Shown piece after piece: positions 26,712 through 36,854 of a stretch of DNA of 64,000 bases. The DNA comes from Sphingobacterium daejeonense. Lineage in GTDB: Bacteria > Bacteroidota > Bacteroidia > Sphingobacteriales > Sphingobacteriaceae. Each line of letters opens with the position of its first letter. Positions within the stretch are counted from its first letter, which is position 1. Made by a program: the position numbers and the translations under genes. The DNA is taken from the NCBI RefSeq assembly GCF_901472535.1, contig NZ_LR590470.1, forward strand, positions 62,001 to 126,000, written 5' to 3'. Below the pieces are notes generated by a model. That model saw only the letters and a program-made list of their open reading frames with translations, was not told the DNA's origin and did no database searches.

Positions 26712-29700
26712 TTAGAAAGTTAAATTAATACCAGTTGTAAATATTCTAGGTTGTGGGTAACTACCGTAATCATATCCATAAATCAATCCGGTATTCGCCC
26801 CGCCATGACTAGAACTTACCTCTGGATCATAACCTCTATATTTTGTAAATACGTAAGCGTTTTGTACGGTTACATAGAATCTCAATCTTTTCATTTTGAT
26901 GCGTTCTGCGACTTCGGTCGGCAAAGAATAGCCCAATGTTATATTTCTTAATCTAAAGAAGGAGCCATCTTCTACGAATCTAGAGGACACCGCACCGTTG
27001 TCCAAACTACCTGGAGCAGGTCTAGTACATCAGTGATGTCTCCTGGTTGGCGCCATCTGTCGACAAAATCTATAAATTGGTTAGAACTCGGGTTGAATCC
27101 TTCAAGTCCTGATGCCAAATTGTAGTTGAAGATGTCATTTCCATATGAAAATTGACCCAAGATGCTTAAGTCAAAATTCTTGTATTCGAAGTTATTGGTA
27201 ATACCACCGAAGAATTTTGGGTTTGGATCTCCAATCATTACATGATCTTCATAGTCTGTTGGAGCTACCATTTGTCCATCTTTACCAAGGTAATCGATCA
27301 TTCCTGTTTCAGGGTTTACACCCATTGCTTGCCAGCCATAGAATACACCCAATGGTTGGCCGGGGATAGCTCTGTTTAGGTCGCCCACACCACCGCGCAT
27401 TTCAGTTAATCCTTCAGGCAATGCTAATACCTTGTTTCTATTGAATGTCATGTTTAAGGAAGTATTCCATTTGAACTCACCTACAAGGTTCTTGCTGCTG
27501 ATTTCGAATTCAAAACCTTTGTTTTCGATATCACCTGAATTGGTGAACCTGTTTATATATCCTGAACTAGTCAAAATAGGTAGGCCGATCAATAAATCCG
27601 AAGTCTTTTTGTAATAGTAATCAGCTAATAGGGTAATTCTGTCATTGAACAAACCTACATCTGTTCCGACATTCCATTGTCTGGTCGTTTCCCATTTAAG
27701 GCCTTTGTCTCCCAAAACATTTGGAACAAATCCTGCTAGGCCCATGTAGTTATTTCCTCCAGAGTATAGAGAGCGGCTGGCGTAGTTTCCGATATTTTGG
27801 TTACCAGTAATACCCCAACTTGCTCTAAGTTTCAAGTCGCTGAAGGTTGCATTGTCTTGTAGGAAATCTTCTTCTGAGATTCTCCATGCTCCGGCCAATG
27901 AAGGGAATACTGCCCAACGGTTGTCGGCACCGAATCTAGAAGATCCATCCATACGCACATTTGCATTTAAAATATATTTATCCTTGTAGATATAGGTTGC
28001 TCTAGCAAATCCAGAGGCTATTGCCCATTCTTCCGGATATGCATTTGCTCCTGTTATTACACCGCCAGCAGTTACATAAGGGATGTCATTGTTAGGGAAT
28101 CCTGCACGTTGAGCATGGGTGAACTCTAATCGAGATCCTTGAACTGAGAAACCTGCCAATGCATTAATGCTGTGGTCACCGAATCCTTTATCAAAAGTTA
28201 AGGTTGTCTCATTGATCCATAATTGATCTCTGGTGCTTCTGCTTGCTCCTATACCACCTTGTCCTGCGTATGAGCGCAAGCCTGTTGGAGGCATAAAGAA
28301 AGTTTCATCGATAAAGCTTAAGTCAGTTCCAAAACTGGTCTTCAATAACAATTCTGGGATGATGTTATATTCAGCACTGGCATTGGCCAAGATGCGGTAT
28401 GTTTTAGCTTCATTAACTGGAAGTTCAAGCATTGCCACAGGGTTCTCACGGGTCAACCTAACTTGATCGTAATAATAGTTTCCATCTGGGCCATATACTG
28501 GAATGTTTGGAGGAGAGAAGATCCCTGTTTTTGTTGATCCTTCTTTTGAGTTTTCTTCCTGTACACGGTGGTTTGTTGCTTTTGTTAGGTTGATGGAAGT
28601 AGCAAACCTCAGTTTGTCATTATGTTGATGATTTAAGTTCAAGCGACCGCTCAATCTGTCAAAATCTGAAGACAGAATGACCCCGCCTTGTTTCATATAA
28701 CCAACGGAGGTATAATATTGAGTTTTGTCACTGCCGCCAGAAGCAGAAAGCTCATAGTTTCTAGTAGCTGCAGTTCTGAAGATTTCATCTTGCCAATTTG
28801 TATTGAGGTTTGGGTTTGCAAAAATCTGATCAGGGATTGTTGCATTTGGATCTTGTTGTTGCAATATACTGTAATAGTCTTTCATATAATCCTGGTATTG
28901 CGCAGTATTCATGAAGTCATAATATCTTTCAGTAGGAACTTGTGAGAATCCTTCATACATATTGAAGTTGAATTGGCTCTGTCCAGCCAGTCCTTTTTTA
29001 GTTGTAATGAGCACGACACCATTTGCGGCACGAGATCCATAAATTGAAGATGATGCGGCATCTTTTAGCACTTCGATAGATTGCACATCGGAAGGGTTAA
29101 TTGATGAGAGCACATTGATACCTTGGGTACCACCACCAAAATCAAAGGTGGATCCTCCAGTAAAGTTTGTTGTACTGTTTACGGGTATTCCATCTACTAC
29201 ATACAAAGGGTCTGAGCTGGCGTTGATGGATGTTGTACCACGAACACGGATGCTGATACCACCACCTGGCGAACCTGATTTTTGAGTAACTTGTACACCA
29301 CCAGCTTTACCTTGGATTGCTTGTGTTACACTTGGTAACACTTCATCTTCGATTTCATTGGCGCCTATACTGGAAACTGCTGTTGGTAAGGTAGCTCTTT
29401 TCATTGTGCCATATCCCACCGCTACCACCTGTACAGATTCGATTGTATTGGTTTCCGTTTGCATCAATACTTGGATGTCTTTTCGGTTTCCCACGGTCTG
29501 AGTGATGGGCTGATAGCCTACAGAAGTGAATTGGATTTTATTTTGTGGTCCAGCTGCGATTTCAAATTTACCGTTTTGATCCGTACTTGCTGATAGATCA
29601 GTTCCGACTACTTTGACTGTTATTCCAGGGAGCGGTCCTGAAGGACCAGTTACCGTACCTGTTACTACCTGCTGACCGGATGGAGCTGTAGTTGTTCCGG

Positions 29701-30232
29701 TAGGTTGAGCGGCCGTGCTATCTGTTACCGTAGTCTTTGTGCTATCGGTTATGATAGTTTGGGTGCTGTCCGTTTGGATGATTGTTGAATCTGTTTGTGT
29801 AACGGTGCTATCTGTAACAGCGGTCGTACTGTCTGTAGCTTGGGTTTCTGCGGCCTCAGATTCTGCTGTAGCAGTTGACAACTTAACATCCAATTGTTTT
29901 TGGTTGTTGACATGGATTTCTTGAGTAGCATATCCCGATTTTAGGAAAACCAATATTCCATTTGGATTAGCGGCGATTTTATATTCGCCATTTTGATCCG
30001 ATAATGTACTGTTGGTTGTTCCTTTTTCAGTAATTACCACTCCTTCCACAGCAGTTCCCGTTGAATCTGTTATTTTACCAACAATATCCAAAGAATCTAA
30101 TTCGGGAGTTGAAAGTTTAGTTAAGTAGTTTGTTTCAAATTTGTGGGCCTTTTCTGTTGTACTTGCCCGGCCATGTAGGCAAAATAGCATAAGAGCGCAC
30201 GCTAAGAAAAGGCAACGATTAAGGATTTGCAT
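26712..30232 (-). pseudogene. SusC/RagA family TonB-dependent transporter, single frameshift
   Basis: After repair, about 1,180 residues. In order: signal peptide, a CarboxypepD_reg domain (about 50-118), a Thr/Asp/Ser-rich linker (119-186) with repeated TDST units, a second CarboxypepD_reg domain (about 188-260), TonB-box/plug from about 270 (VVAVGYGTMKRATLPTAVSS, SIRVRGTTSINASSDPLYVV) and the barrel, ending RIFTTGINLTF. The frame breaks near 26990-27005 in the barrel; one missing base restores a continuous GDITDV to RPAPGSLDNGAVSSRF reading. It forms an operon with susD. Two tandem regulatory domains with a long linker are unusual. Confidence 0.9.
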
Positions 30233-30608
30233 TATATGTTTAATTAATTTACAGGGTAATTTTCACTAAAAATTCTTTTTATCAGGTGATTATTATAGCC
30301 AAAATGTGAGGGAACATATTCAAGCTTATTCACGACCATTATATCAAGTTTGTTACATTTATATGTATGTATTAAACGCACTCAAACGTATTTTGTTGTT
30401 AATTTTTGTGAAATAATTAAAATCTATCCCTTTTATGCTTATATCGTGTAGGAGCATCAATTTGGGTTAGGAGCCTAGGAGGGCGATTTTGACGGTTTTT
30501 TGAGGGGAAATTTTAGATATAAAAAAAGCCAATATTTGTTGGACTATTTGTATGAAAAAAGAGCCGATCTGAACAGAACGGCTCTTTAATTTTATATAGT
30601 TAGGGAGA
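30233..30608. other. Intergenic between susC and the isomerase gene
   Basis: About 375 bases holding the susC upstream region and, at 30552-30590, the terminator of the isomerase gene. No ORF or clear promoter motif was recognised. Confidence 0.5.
30552..30590 (-). terminator. Terminator of the isomerase/epimerase gene
   Basis: AAAGAGCCG at 30558-30566 pairs with CGGCTCTTT at 30579-30587; on the minus strand a T-run follows. It separates the isomerase gene from susC. Confidence 0.8.
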
Positions 30609-31665
30609 TTATTTTAGCCCTAATATTTCTCTATTGAAATCTTCATTTGCTCCAGTTGCAGCAAAGTCATCAAATGCTTTATCGGTAACTTTAATGATAT
30701 GATCTTTTATAAATTTGGCACCTTCAGTTGCGCCATCTACAGAGTTTTTGATAGCACACTCCCACTCCATTACAGCCCATCCATCAAAATCATAAGCTGC
30801 AAGCTTACTGAATATTCCTTTGAAGTCTACTTGTCCATCTCCTAAAGATCTAAATCTTCCAGCTCTTTCTACCCAGCCAGAATAGCCACCGTATAAACCT
30901 TGTTTTCCCGTAGGGGTTGAATTCAGCGTCTTTGACATGGAACATTTTTATTCTATCGTGATAATGATCGATATAACTTAAATAATCCATTCCTTGCAAT
31001 AAAAGGTGGGATGGATCATAAAGCAGGCAAGCCCGGGATGATTATTTGCGGCTTCCAAGAATCGCTCATAGCTCACGCCATCATGAAGGTCTTCACCAGG
31101 GTGTATTTCGTAACACACGTCCACACCGTGTTTATCAAATTCATCTAATATTGGCAACCAACGATTTGCCAATTCTTTAAATCCTGTTTCTACAGCACCA
31201 GCAGGACGTTGTGGCCATGGATAAACCATATGCCATAACAAGGCACCACTAAATGTAGCGTGCGCATTAAGACCAAGATTAGCAGAAGCTTTTGCTGCTA
31301 ATTTCAATTGATCGATAGCCCATTCTGTTCTTGCTTTGGGGTTGTTTCTAAGTTTTTCAGGAGCAAAACCATCAAAAAGTTTATCATAGGCAGGATGTAC
31401 AGCCACCAATTGACCTTGCAAGTGAGTTGAAAGTTCTGTGATCTCAACACCTTGTTCATTTAGTTTTTCCTTTGATTTCATCGGCATAGGTCTTGCTTTC
31501 AGCAACTTTGGCCATGTCAAAGAAATTTGGGTCGTTAGTAGGGATCTGAACTCCTTTGAATCCTAAGGAACTTGCCCATTTACTAATGCTTTCTAAATTA
31601 TTGTAAGGTGCTTCATCTGCTATAAATTGGGCTAGGAAAATGCCCGGACCTTTTAATGTTTTCAT
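30609..31665 (-). pseudogene. Sugar phosphate isomerase/epimerase-like TIM barrel, three frameshifts
   Basis: After repair, about 350 residues of the xylose-isomerase-like TIM-barrel family (AP endonuclease family 2). Seen in order: GIFLAQFIADEAPYNNLESI, WASSLGFKGVQIPT, an ITELSTHLQGQLVAVHPAYD strand, GVDVCYEIHPGEDLHDG with a metal-binding glutamate, IKMFHVKDAEF, and FDGWAVMEWECA. The frame breaks near 31488 (one extra A), 31010 (one missing T) and 30935 (one extra C), each in a short homopolymer. Members act on sugars or inositols; the substrate here is unknown, and an upstream sugar transporter is absent. Confidence 0.85.
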
Positions 31666-31874
31666 AAATTATTAGTTTTAATAAATATAACAAATCCATT
31701 CATTAAATAGTGTTTTGCTAACACTAAATTCTACTTTTATAACGAATCATTTGCAATTTTTAACTTAAGTGCAAGGTTTCTTTTTATCTGATTTAACAAT
31801 TATTGGCATAATGATTGAAAGTATGCCCAAGAGTTAAGAATTAGTGAAATTATAAAAGAAAAGAATAAGATATT

Positions 31875-32279
31875 ATGAAAAAGTTTTTGATCTTGGGTTT
31901 AGTGGCATTGGGTTTTTCTTCTTGTAGCAAGGAGACTATTGACAGTGCGGGAAGAGATGTGGCTCAAAACGTTATTAGAACGGGCGAATGGAAAAATGTT
32001 GTTAAAACAGTGAATGTTGCGGGGAAAGTAGTTTTAAGAGATACCATTGCAGCACAATCAAAAGGAACATATCTAGATTTTGATAAGGATGGGTTTGCTT
32101 ATGTTTATGATGGAAAAGGTGGTTCTAAATCGTTTGCTTACGATATGCCAACTAACAAATCGATGAATTTTGATAAGGTTTCTTATATGATTAAAGAAAA
32201 TATTATCCAATCTACAGTGAAATTTACTTTACAAAATTCTTCAGAAACTACAACAACAACAATAGAGTTTAAGAGATAA
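31875..32279 (+). CDS. Hypothetical small lipoprotein
   Basis: 134 residues with an SPII signal (LGLVALGFSSCSKET) and a small beta-rich domain with features of a lipocalin-like barrel (GEWKNVVKTVNVAGK at the start of the mature part, GTYLDFDKDGFAYVYDG). The family is not certain. It is monocistronic, with its own terminator downstream. Confidence 0.7.
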   Translation: MKKFLILGLVALGFSSCSKETIDSAGRDVAQNVIRTGEWKNVVKTVNVAGKVVLRDTIAAQSKGTYLDFDKDGFAYVYDGKGGSKSFAYDMPTNKSMNFDKVSYMIKENIIQSTVKFTLQNSSETTTTTIEFKR

Positions 32280-32307
32280 TAAAAATTAGGCTTAATTTTG
32301 AGAACTG

Positions 32308-32336
32308 GCGCATGCGTTTTACGTGTGCGCTTTTTT
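32308..32336 (+). terminator. Imperfect terminator hairpin
   Basis: GCGCATGCGT opposes ACGTGTGCGC with two mismatches and is followed by six T. It lies 29 bases after the 31875 lipoprotein stop. Confidence 0.6.
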
Positions 32337-32385
32337 ATTTTTTGCTTCTATCCATTGCGACATATATTTTGTAGCAAGAAACTGG

Positions 32386-33546
32386 TTAGTCCATAAAATC
32401 TCCACCTACTATATTCATGGAACGGTGATGCTGTAGATCTGTTTGTATGGATTTAATTTTATTGATGAAGTCGGTTCCCCAATTCTCATCAAATAATGCT
32501 TTCAAAGCCTCCTCTGATTTTTCTCTTGCTAATTCCCATTGCTTTTGGTTTTCATGAAGTACAATTGCATGGTCAATCAGTTCTTCATTATTACCAGCTA
32601 TAAACCCTGGCCATTGGAAATTATTCATCATTCCTTCGGCTCCAACTTGCGTAGTTACAGAGGGAGTGCCAGCGAATAACGCATCTATAAATTTACCCTT
32701 TTGTCCAGCACCGAAAGGAATAGGTGCAAGGAGTACGCGGTAATGTTCCATCGTTTCAATTGCATTTTCTGCACGCCCTTTTATGATGAAACCATGTTGG
32801 GCATTGTGAAGTTGAAACACTTTTTCTGAAGGATATGCTCCATAAATATGGATTTCAGCTTGTGGTAATCGTTTTCGAACCTGTGGCCACAATTCTTTGA
32901 GAACCTGGACAGTTTTCCAATTTGGCTCATGCAAGAAATTTCCGATGAACATAAAGTTTTTACGCTCTGAATATGCTGGGGTCGGTTTGTTTCTTTTAGT
33001 GACCTGAAAAGGTAAGTATTCCAAAATCTTTGGATCGATTCTGAATTGCTCATCTAATAATTGCATTTCATATTCCGAAATAATCAAGCTCAGGTCTGAT
33101 CTATAGATGGACGCTAATTCGCGTTTTGCAAGGTCATTGTTGAAATTGATTTCATTTTTCGCAAGTCCTTTTTTATAGGCTTCCTGTCTAGCATTCCTAA
33201 CAAAATGCAAGTCTTCGGTATCCAAAATCCTAATGGCATTGGGGCATGATTGGGCCACCCTCCAGCTGAATTGTTCTTCAACCATAAATCGGTCAAATAA
33301 AACAAGGTCTGGATTCAATTCTTTGATATATTCATCGAAGGAGGAGTCGTTCAGGAGAATTTCTTTTTCAATAATACCTTTGCTGTTTAATGGGAAAGAA
33401 TGTTCAGATTTGCTTGCTGCTGAAGCGAATGTAATAGCGTATCCATTATGGAGAAATAAGTCAATGATCTGCAGCATCCTCCATCCTGCGGCTGAAGACG
33501 TTGGTTCTGGCCACACCAACCCAATAATTAGCAATGATTTACTCAT
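32386..33546 (-). CDS. Glycosyltransferase family 4-like protein
   Basis: A 386-residue GT-B fold glycosyltransferase with two Rossmann halves: the N-terminal LLIIGLVWPEPTSSAAGWRM, and a C-terminal half with NFMFIGNFLHEPNWKTVQVL, AEIHIYGAYPSEKV, LLAPIPFGAGQKGKFIDALF and AGTPSVTTQVGAEGM. These match the nucleotide-sugar binding pattern of GT4-like enzymes. The acceptor is unknown. No other glycan genes are adjacent, and it is transcribed divergently from miaE. Confidence 0.85.
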   Translation of the reverse strand: MSKSLLIIGLVWPEPTSSAAGWRMLQIIDLFLHNGYAITFASAASKSEHSFPLNSKGIIEKEILLNDSSFDEYIKELNPDLVLFDRFMVEEQFSWRVAQSCPNAIRILDTEDLHFVRNARQEAYKKGLAKNEINFNNDLAKRELASIYRSDLSLIISEYEMQLLDEQFRIDPKILEYLPFQVTKRNKPTPAYSERKNFMFIGNFLHEPNWKTVQVLKELWPQVRKRLPQAEIHIYGAYPSEKVFQLHNAQHGFIIKGRAENAIETMEHYRVLLAPIPFGAGQKGKFIDALFAGTPSVTTQVGAEGMMNNFQWPGFIAGNNEELIDHAIVLHENQKQWELAREKSEEALKALFDENWGTDFINKIKSIQTDLQHHRSMNIVGGDFMD

Positions 33547-33623
33547 GTTGCAAATTACTATATTTTCATCTATTTAGTGGGATGATTTTGTTTTGATTAC
33601 CTTTTGTGGATATTTTTCATGTT

Positions 33624-34157
33624 ATGTTAGGACTTAAACTTTTGACAGACCCGAGGTGGGCCAATATTGCAGAATCCAATCTGGAGGAGATTCTTACTGA
33701 TCATGCGTGGTGTGAGCAAAAAGCAGCTTCCAATGCCATTTCATTAATTACTCAAAATTCAGAACATGAAGATTTGGTGCATGAACTTACTGCAATTGCC
33801 ATTGAAGAAATGGAGCATTTCAAAATGGTAATCGATATAATCAAAGAAAGAGGTTACGAGCTGGGCAGAGAGCGAAAAGATGATTACGTAGGGCAGCTGA
33901 TGAAATTTGCGAAGAAAGATGGTTCAAGAAACCAGGCTTTTATTGACCGGTTGTTGTTTGCTGCTATGATCGAAGCTAGAAGCTGTGAACGTTTTAGAGT
34001 GCTCTCAAAAAATATTCAAGATCAGGATTTGGCGAAATTCTACCATGACTTGATGGTTTCTGAAGCAAACCATTATACCACGTTTTTTAAACTTTGCCAA
34101 GAAATATTCGAAGGATGTGGATGTCGACAAGCGATGGAAGGAATGGTTGGAGTTTGA
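33624..34157 (+). CDS. miaE: tRNA-(ms2io6A37) hydroxylase MiaE family
   Basis: A 177-residue ferritin-like di-iron protein of the MiaE family, which hydroxylates the isopentenyl group of ms2i6A at tRNA position 37. The di-iron ligands lie in AWCEQKAASNAIS, AIEEMEHFKMVI, AAMIEARSCERFRVL and SEANHYTTFFKL. ATG 33624 is preferred over an upstream in-frame GTG. The length fits the family. It ends in a shared terminator with rlmN, another RNA-modification gene, although the two converge. Confidence 0.9.
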   Translation: MLGLKLLTDPRWANIAESNLEEILTDHAWCEQKAASNAISLITQNSEHEDLVHELTAIAIEEMEHFKMVIDIIKERGYELGRERKDDYVGQLMKFAKKDGSRNQAFIDRLLFAAMIEARSCERFRVLSKNIQDQDLAKFYHDLMVSEANHYTTFFKLCQEIFEGCGCRQAMEGMVGV

Positions 34158-34210
34158 AGGAAATCTGATTCAATCGTATGGTAAAAAGGAGCAAATCCAT
34201 GGATAAAGGA

Positions 34211-34240
34211 AAAGGGCTGAAAAAACTTCAGCCCTTTTTT
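34211..34240. terminator. Bidirectional terminator between miaE and rlmN
   Basis: AAAGGGCTGAA pairs with TTCAGCCCTTT around AAAAC or similar; A and T runs flank both sides. Confidence 0.88.
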
Positions 34241-34245
34241 ATGTT

Positions 34246-35331
34246 TTAGTTTACCTGGTCGGCTTCCTTTTCCTTAATTGCTAATTGTCCACAAGCGGCA
34301 TCAATATCTTTTCCACGACTTCTTCTCACGTTTGTGATAATTCCTTGACTACGAAGGTAGGCAGCGAATTCATCTATCTTATCAGCCTCAGCATTTACAA
34401 AATCTGCTAGTGCAATGGGGTTGTATTCTATGATATTGACCTTGCAAGGTACATTTTTACAGAATTTTGCTAATTCTTTTGCGTCCTGGATTTCATCATT
34501 GAAATTATTGAAAACAATATATTCAAAGGTGATTGGGCTTTTAGTTTTAGCATAGAAGTATTTCAGTGCTTCTGCTAATGCTGCCAATGAATTCTGCTCA
34601 TTAATGGGCATGATTTCATTTCGTTTTTTGTCATTTGCAGCATGGAGAGAAAGAGCAAGATTGAACCTTACCTCATCATCTCCGAGTTTTTTGATCATTT
34701 TGGCTATACCAGCTGTCGATACGGTGATTCGCTTAGCTGCCATATTTAATCCGTCAGGAGAAGTGATGCGATCCACTGACTTCATCATATTGCTATAATT
34801 CAACAAGGGTTCGCCCATTCCCATATAGACAATATTGGTCAATGGATGGCCGTATTTTTCTTCAGCTTGTTTAGCAATCAACACAACTTGATCGTATATT
34901 TCATCTGCATTCAAATTACGCTTTCTGTCCATATAACCAGTTGCGCAGAATTTACAGGTCAAGCTACATCCTACTTGAGAACTGACACAAGCCGTCATTC
35001 TATCATCTGCAGGAATCAATACACCTTCAATGATATTATTGTCGTACAAGGTGAAACTACTTTTAATGGTTTTGTCGGAACTGATTTGAGACTGCTTTAC
35101 TTTTACGGCATTGATTGTGAAATTCGCTTTTAAAGTTTCGCGTAGTGATTTGCTCAGGTTACTCATTTCATCGAAATCGGTACAGGATTTTTGCCACAGC
35201 CATTCATAAATCTGTTTTGCACGAAAGCCTTGTTCACCCATTTCAACTAGTGAATCTTTTAATTGAGCTAAACTTAAGCTCCTGATATCTACCTGTTTTA
35301 CTGCTTTTTCCACGGTACAAAGATACATCAA
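34246..35331 (-). CDS. rlmN: 23S rRNA (adenine2503-C2)-methyltransferase RlmN
   Basis: A 361-residue radical SAM enzyme that methylates A2503 of 23S rRNA and A37 of some tRNAs. The 4Fe-4S cluster cysteines are C122, C126 and C129 (VGCSLTCKFCATGYMDRKRN). The methyl-bearing catalytic cysteine is near 347 in RSRGKDIDAACGQL, and the conserved YMGMGEPLLNY and LALSLHAANDKKR segments are present. Length and domain order are normal. The first two Met codons are adjacent, so the start is uncertain by one residue. Confidence 0.95.
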   Translation of the reverse strand: MMYLCTVEKAVKQVDIRSLSLAQLKDSLVEMGEQGFRAKQIYEWLWQKSCTDFDEMSNLSKSLRETLKANFTINAVKVKQSQISSDKTIKSSFTLYDNNIIEGVLIPADDRMTACVSSQVGCSLTCKFCATGYMDRKRNLNADEIYDQVVLIAKQAEEKYGHPLTNIVYMGMGEPLLNYSNMMKSVDRITSPDGLNMAAKRITVSTAGIAKMIKKLGDDEVRFNLALSLHAANDKKRNEIMPINEQNSLAALAEALKYFYAKTKSPITFEYIVFNNFNDEIQDAKELAKFCKNVPCKVNIIEYNPIALADFVNAEADKIDEFAAYLRSQGIITNVRRSRGKDIDAACGQLAIKEKEADQVN

Positions 35332-35489
35332 AAATTATAAGCTAGAAGTAATAAAATTCCTAGAGCCTTTGCGAGAGGGTTGAATGCTAAATAAAGATTA
35401 ACTGATTATTAACTTTTTCCTGTCATGATAATGGTTCAAATGATTATTTCTATACTTATAAAATTTTTGTGGATTAATATTCATTAGTA

Positions 35490-35900
35490 TTGAAAATCAG
35501 TTATTTACTTTTTCTTGTGCCCTTTTTTATGCTGTCATGTTTACAGGTTAAGAGGAGTTCTTGTGTGCAAGATTTTAAAGAAAGTTTTGCAGAAATAAAG
35601 GAATCTGGAAACATCGATTTTGAATCTGTAAATTGTTTTCCTTGGGATACTTTAATGATGTTAGCACCCTATCATTACAACGAACAGATCAAAGAAGAAA
35701 CCGGAATTGTACTTCCCAATAAACTCTCGAAGCCTTATTCAGATAAAGCCTATTTTGTTTTCATCCATCATAATCAAGTTCAAGAAATCATAACCATCAG
35801 CACAGAACAATTTGATTTAATCCAATATATCCGACAAAGAGCATTTTCAAGAAGCTATATTTTATGGGATAGAGAGAATTTAAAGGATCTAGATTTCTAA
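35490..35900 (+). CDS. Hypothetical lipoprotein
   Basis: 136 residues with a lipoprotein-like signal (LLFLVPFFMLSCLQVK). The only start that includes the signal is a TTG at 35490. No known domain is recognised. The stop overlaps the convergent DUF4349 gene by 4 bases. Confidence 0.6.
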   Translation: MKISYLLFLVPFFMLSCLQVKRSSCVQDFKESFAEIKESGNIDFESVNCFPWDTLMMLAPYHYNEQIKEETGIVLPNKLSKPYSDKAYFVFIHHNQVQEIITISTEQFDLIQYIRQRAFSRSYILWDRENLKDLDF

Positions 35901-36781
35901 ATCTGAACGTTCTCTATATTCTTATTTTGTTTTCTTTTTTTGATTACTTTTTTGATGACAAAAATCAGAGTTCCCAAAATTATCCAAACAGGCCATAATC
36001 CAATGATCCCTAAAATTAGGCTTTCTATTATATTCCATCCGAAATTTATGGATTCTTTGATCTGTACCCAGAAAGAATTGCTTCCCATCGGTAAGTTCGC
36101 TTGGTACTCAAACAGGTTTACTGTTAGTGTGCTGTAATTGATTTGATTGCTTAAATTTCGATAGGTCGCTTCATTGCTATCAATATCTTCTTGCAATTGT
36201 CTGATCTGTTCTTGGATTTCCAATAATTCTTTTACGTTTTTAGCACTCGATACCATCGCCTGATAACGCTCAAGGTAGGCTCGTTTACTTTTCAATCTAG
36301 ACTGAAGGTCAAAATATTGCAAGGACACATCTTCTGCTGATATATTCTTCTCGGTTACATTGTCTTCACCGCTTTCTAGGGCTGTCATCATGCTTTCGAA
36401 AGAAGTTGTTGGTACTCGAATAATTAAATTATAGGAGGTAAGGTCATTATTGTTGTTGGTAGTTTCTTGTTGATAATATGCGCTGAACCTTTTCATCAAC
36501 GCATCCAGGTTTTTCTTACTCTTTGTGATATTTTTGGATTCAATAGAAACATTTCCGTTTTTGATGATCTTGACATGATTTGGAATGCTTAATTCTACTT
36601 TATCACGAGGCTCAAGTGCATAATCTTTAACTCCTGCAAATTCATCATCCGCCGCTTCCGCAGGTTCCATTAAAGTTGCTGGTGAAATTTCAACTGATTT
36701 TGAAGATGTTTCATCATTTTTATCTGCGCATGATCCCATTGCAATCAGCAAGATCAGGATCCATAAATTATTTCTTTTCAT
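35897..36781 (-). CDS. DUF4349 lipoprotein
   Basis: A 294-residue lipoprotein (LILLIAMGSCADKND) with a DUF4349 domain: IIKNGNVSIESKNITKSKKN, LIIRVPTTSFESMMTAL, EDVSLQYFDLQSRLKSKRAY, a coiled-coil RQLQEDIDSNEATYRNLSNQ, and INYSTLTVNLFEY. A transmembrane helix near 250-275 (ILGIIGLWPVWIILGTLIFV) and a basic C-terminus follow. Family members are envelope proteins of unknown function. Confidence 0.85.
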   Translation of the reverse strand: MKRNNLWILILLIAMGSCADKNDETSSKSVEISPATLMEPAEAADDEFAGVKDYALEPRDKVELSIPNHVKIIKNGNVSIESKNITKSKKNLDALMKRFSAYYQQETTNNNNDLTSYNLIIRVPTTSFESMMTALESGEDNVTEKNISAEDVSLQYFDLQSRLKSKRAYLERYQAMVSSAKNVKELLEIQEQIRQLQEDIDSNEATYRNLSNQINYSTLTVNLFEYQANLPMGSNSFWVQIKESINFGWNIIESLILGIIGLWPVWIILGTLIFVIKKVIKKRKQNKNIENVQI

Positions 36782-36830
36782 AACGATAATTTAAAGTGGG
36801 ATGCTAGACTTGCTGAAATTCCATAAATAA

Positions 36831-36851
36831 AAAAAGGGCCTAAGCCCTTTA
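36831..36851 (-). terminator. Terminator of the LLM oxidoreductase gene
   Basis: AAAGGGC pairs with GCCCTTT around a CTAA loop just beyond the stop of the 36855 gene; on the minus strand a T-run follows. Confidence 0.75.
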
Positions 36852-36854
36852 GTT

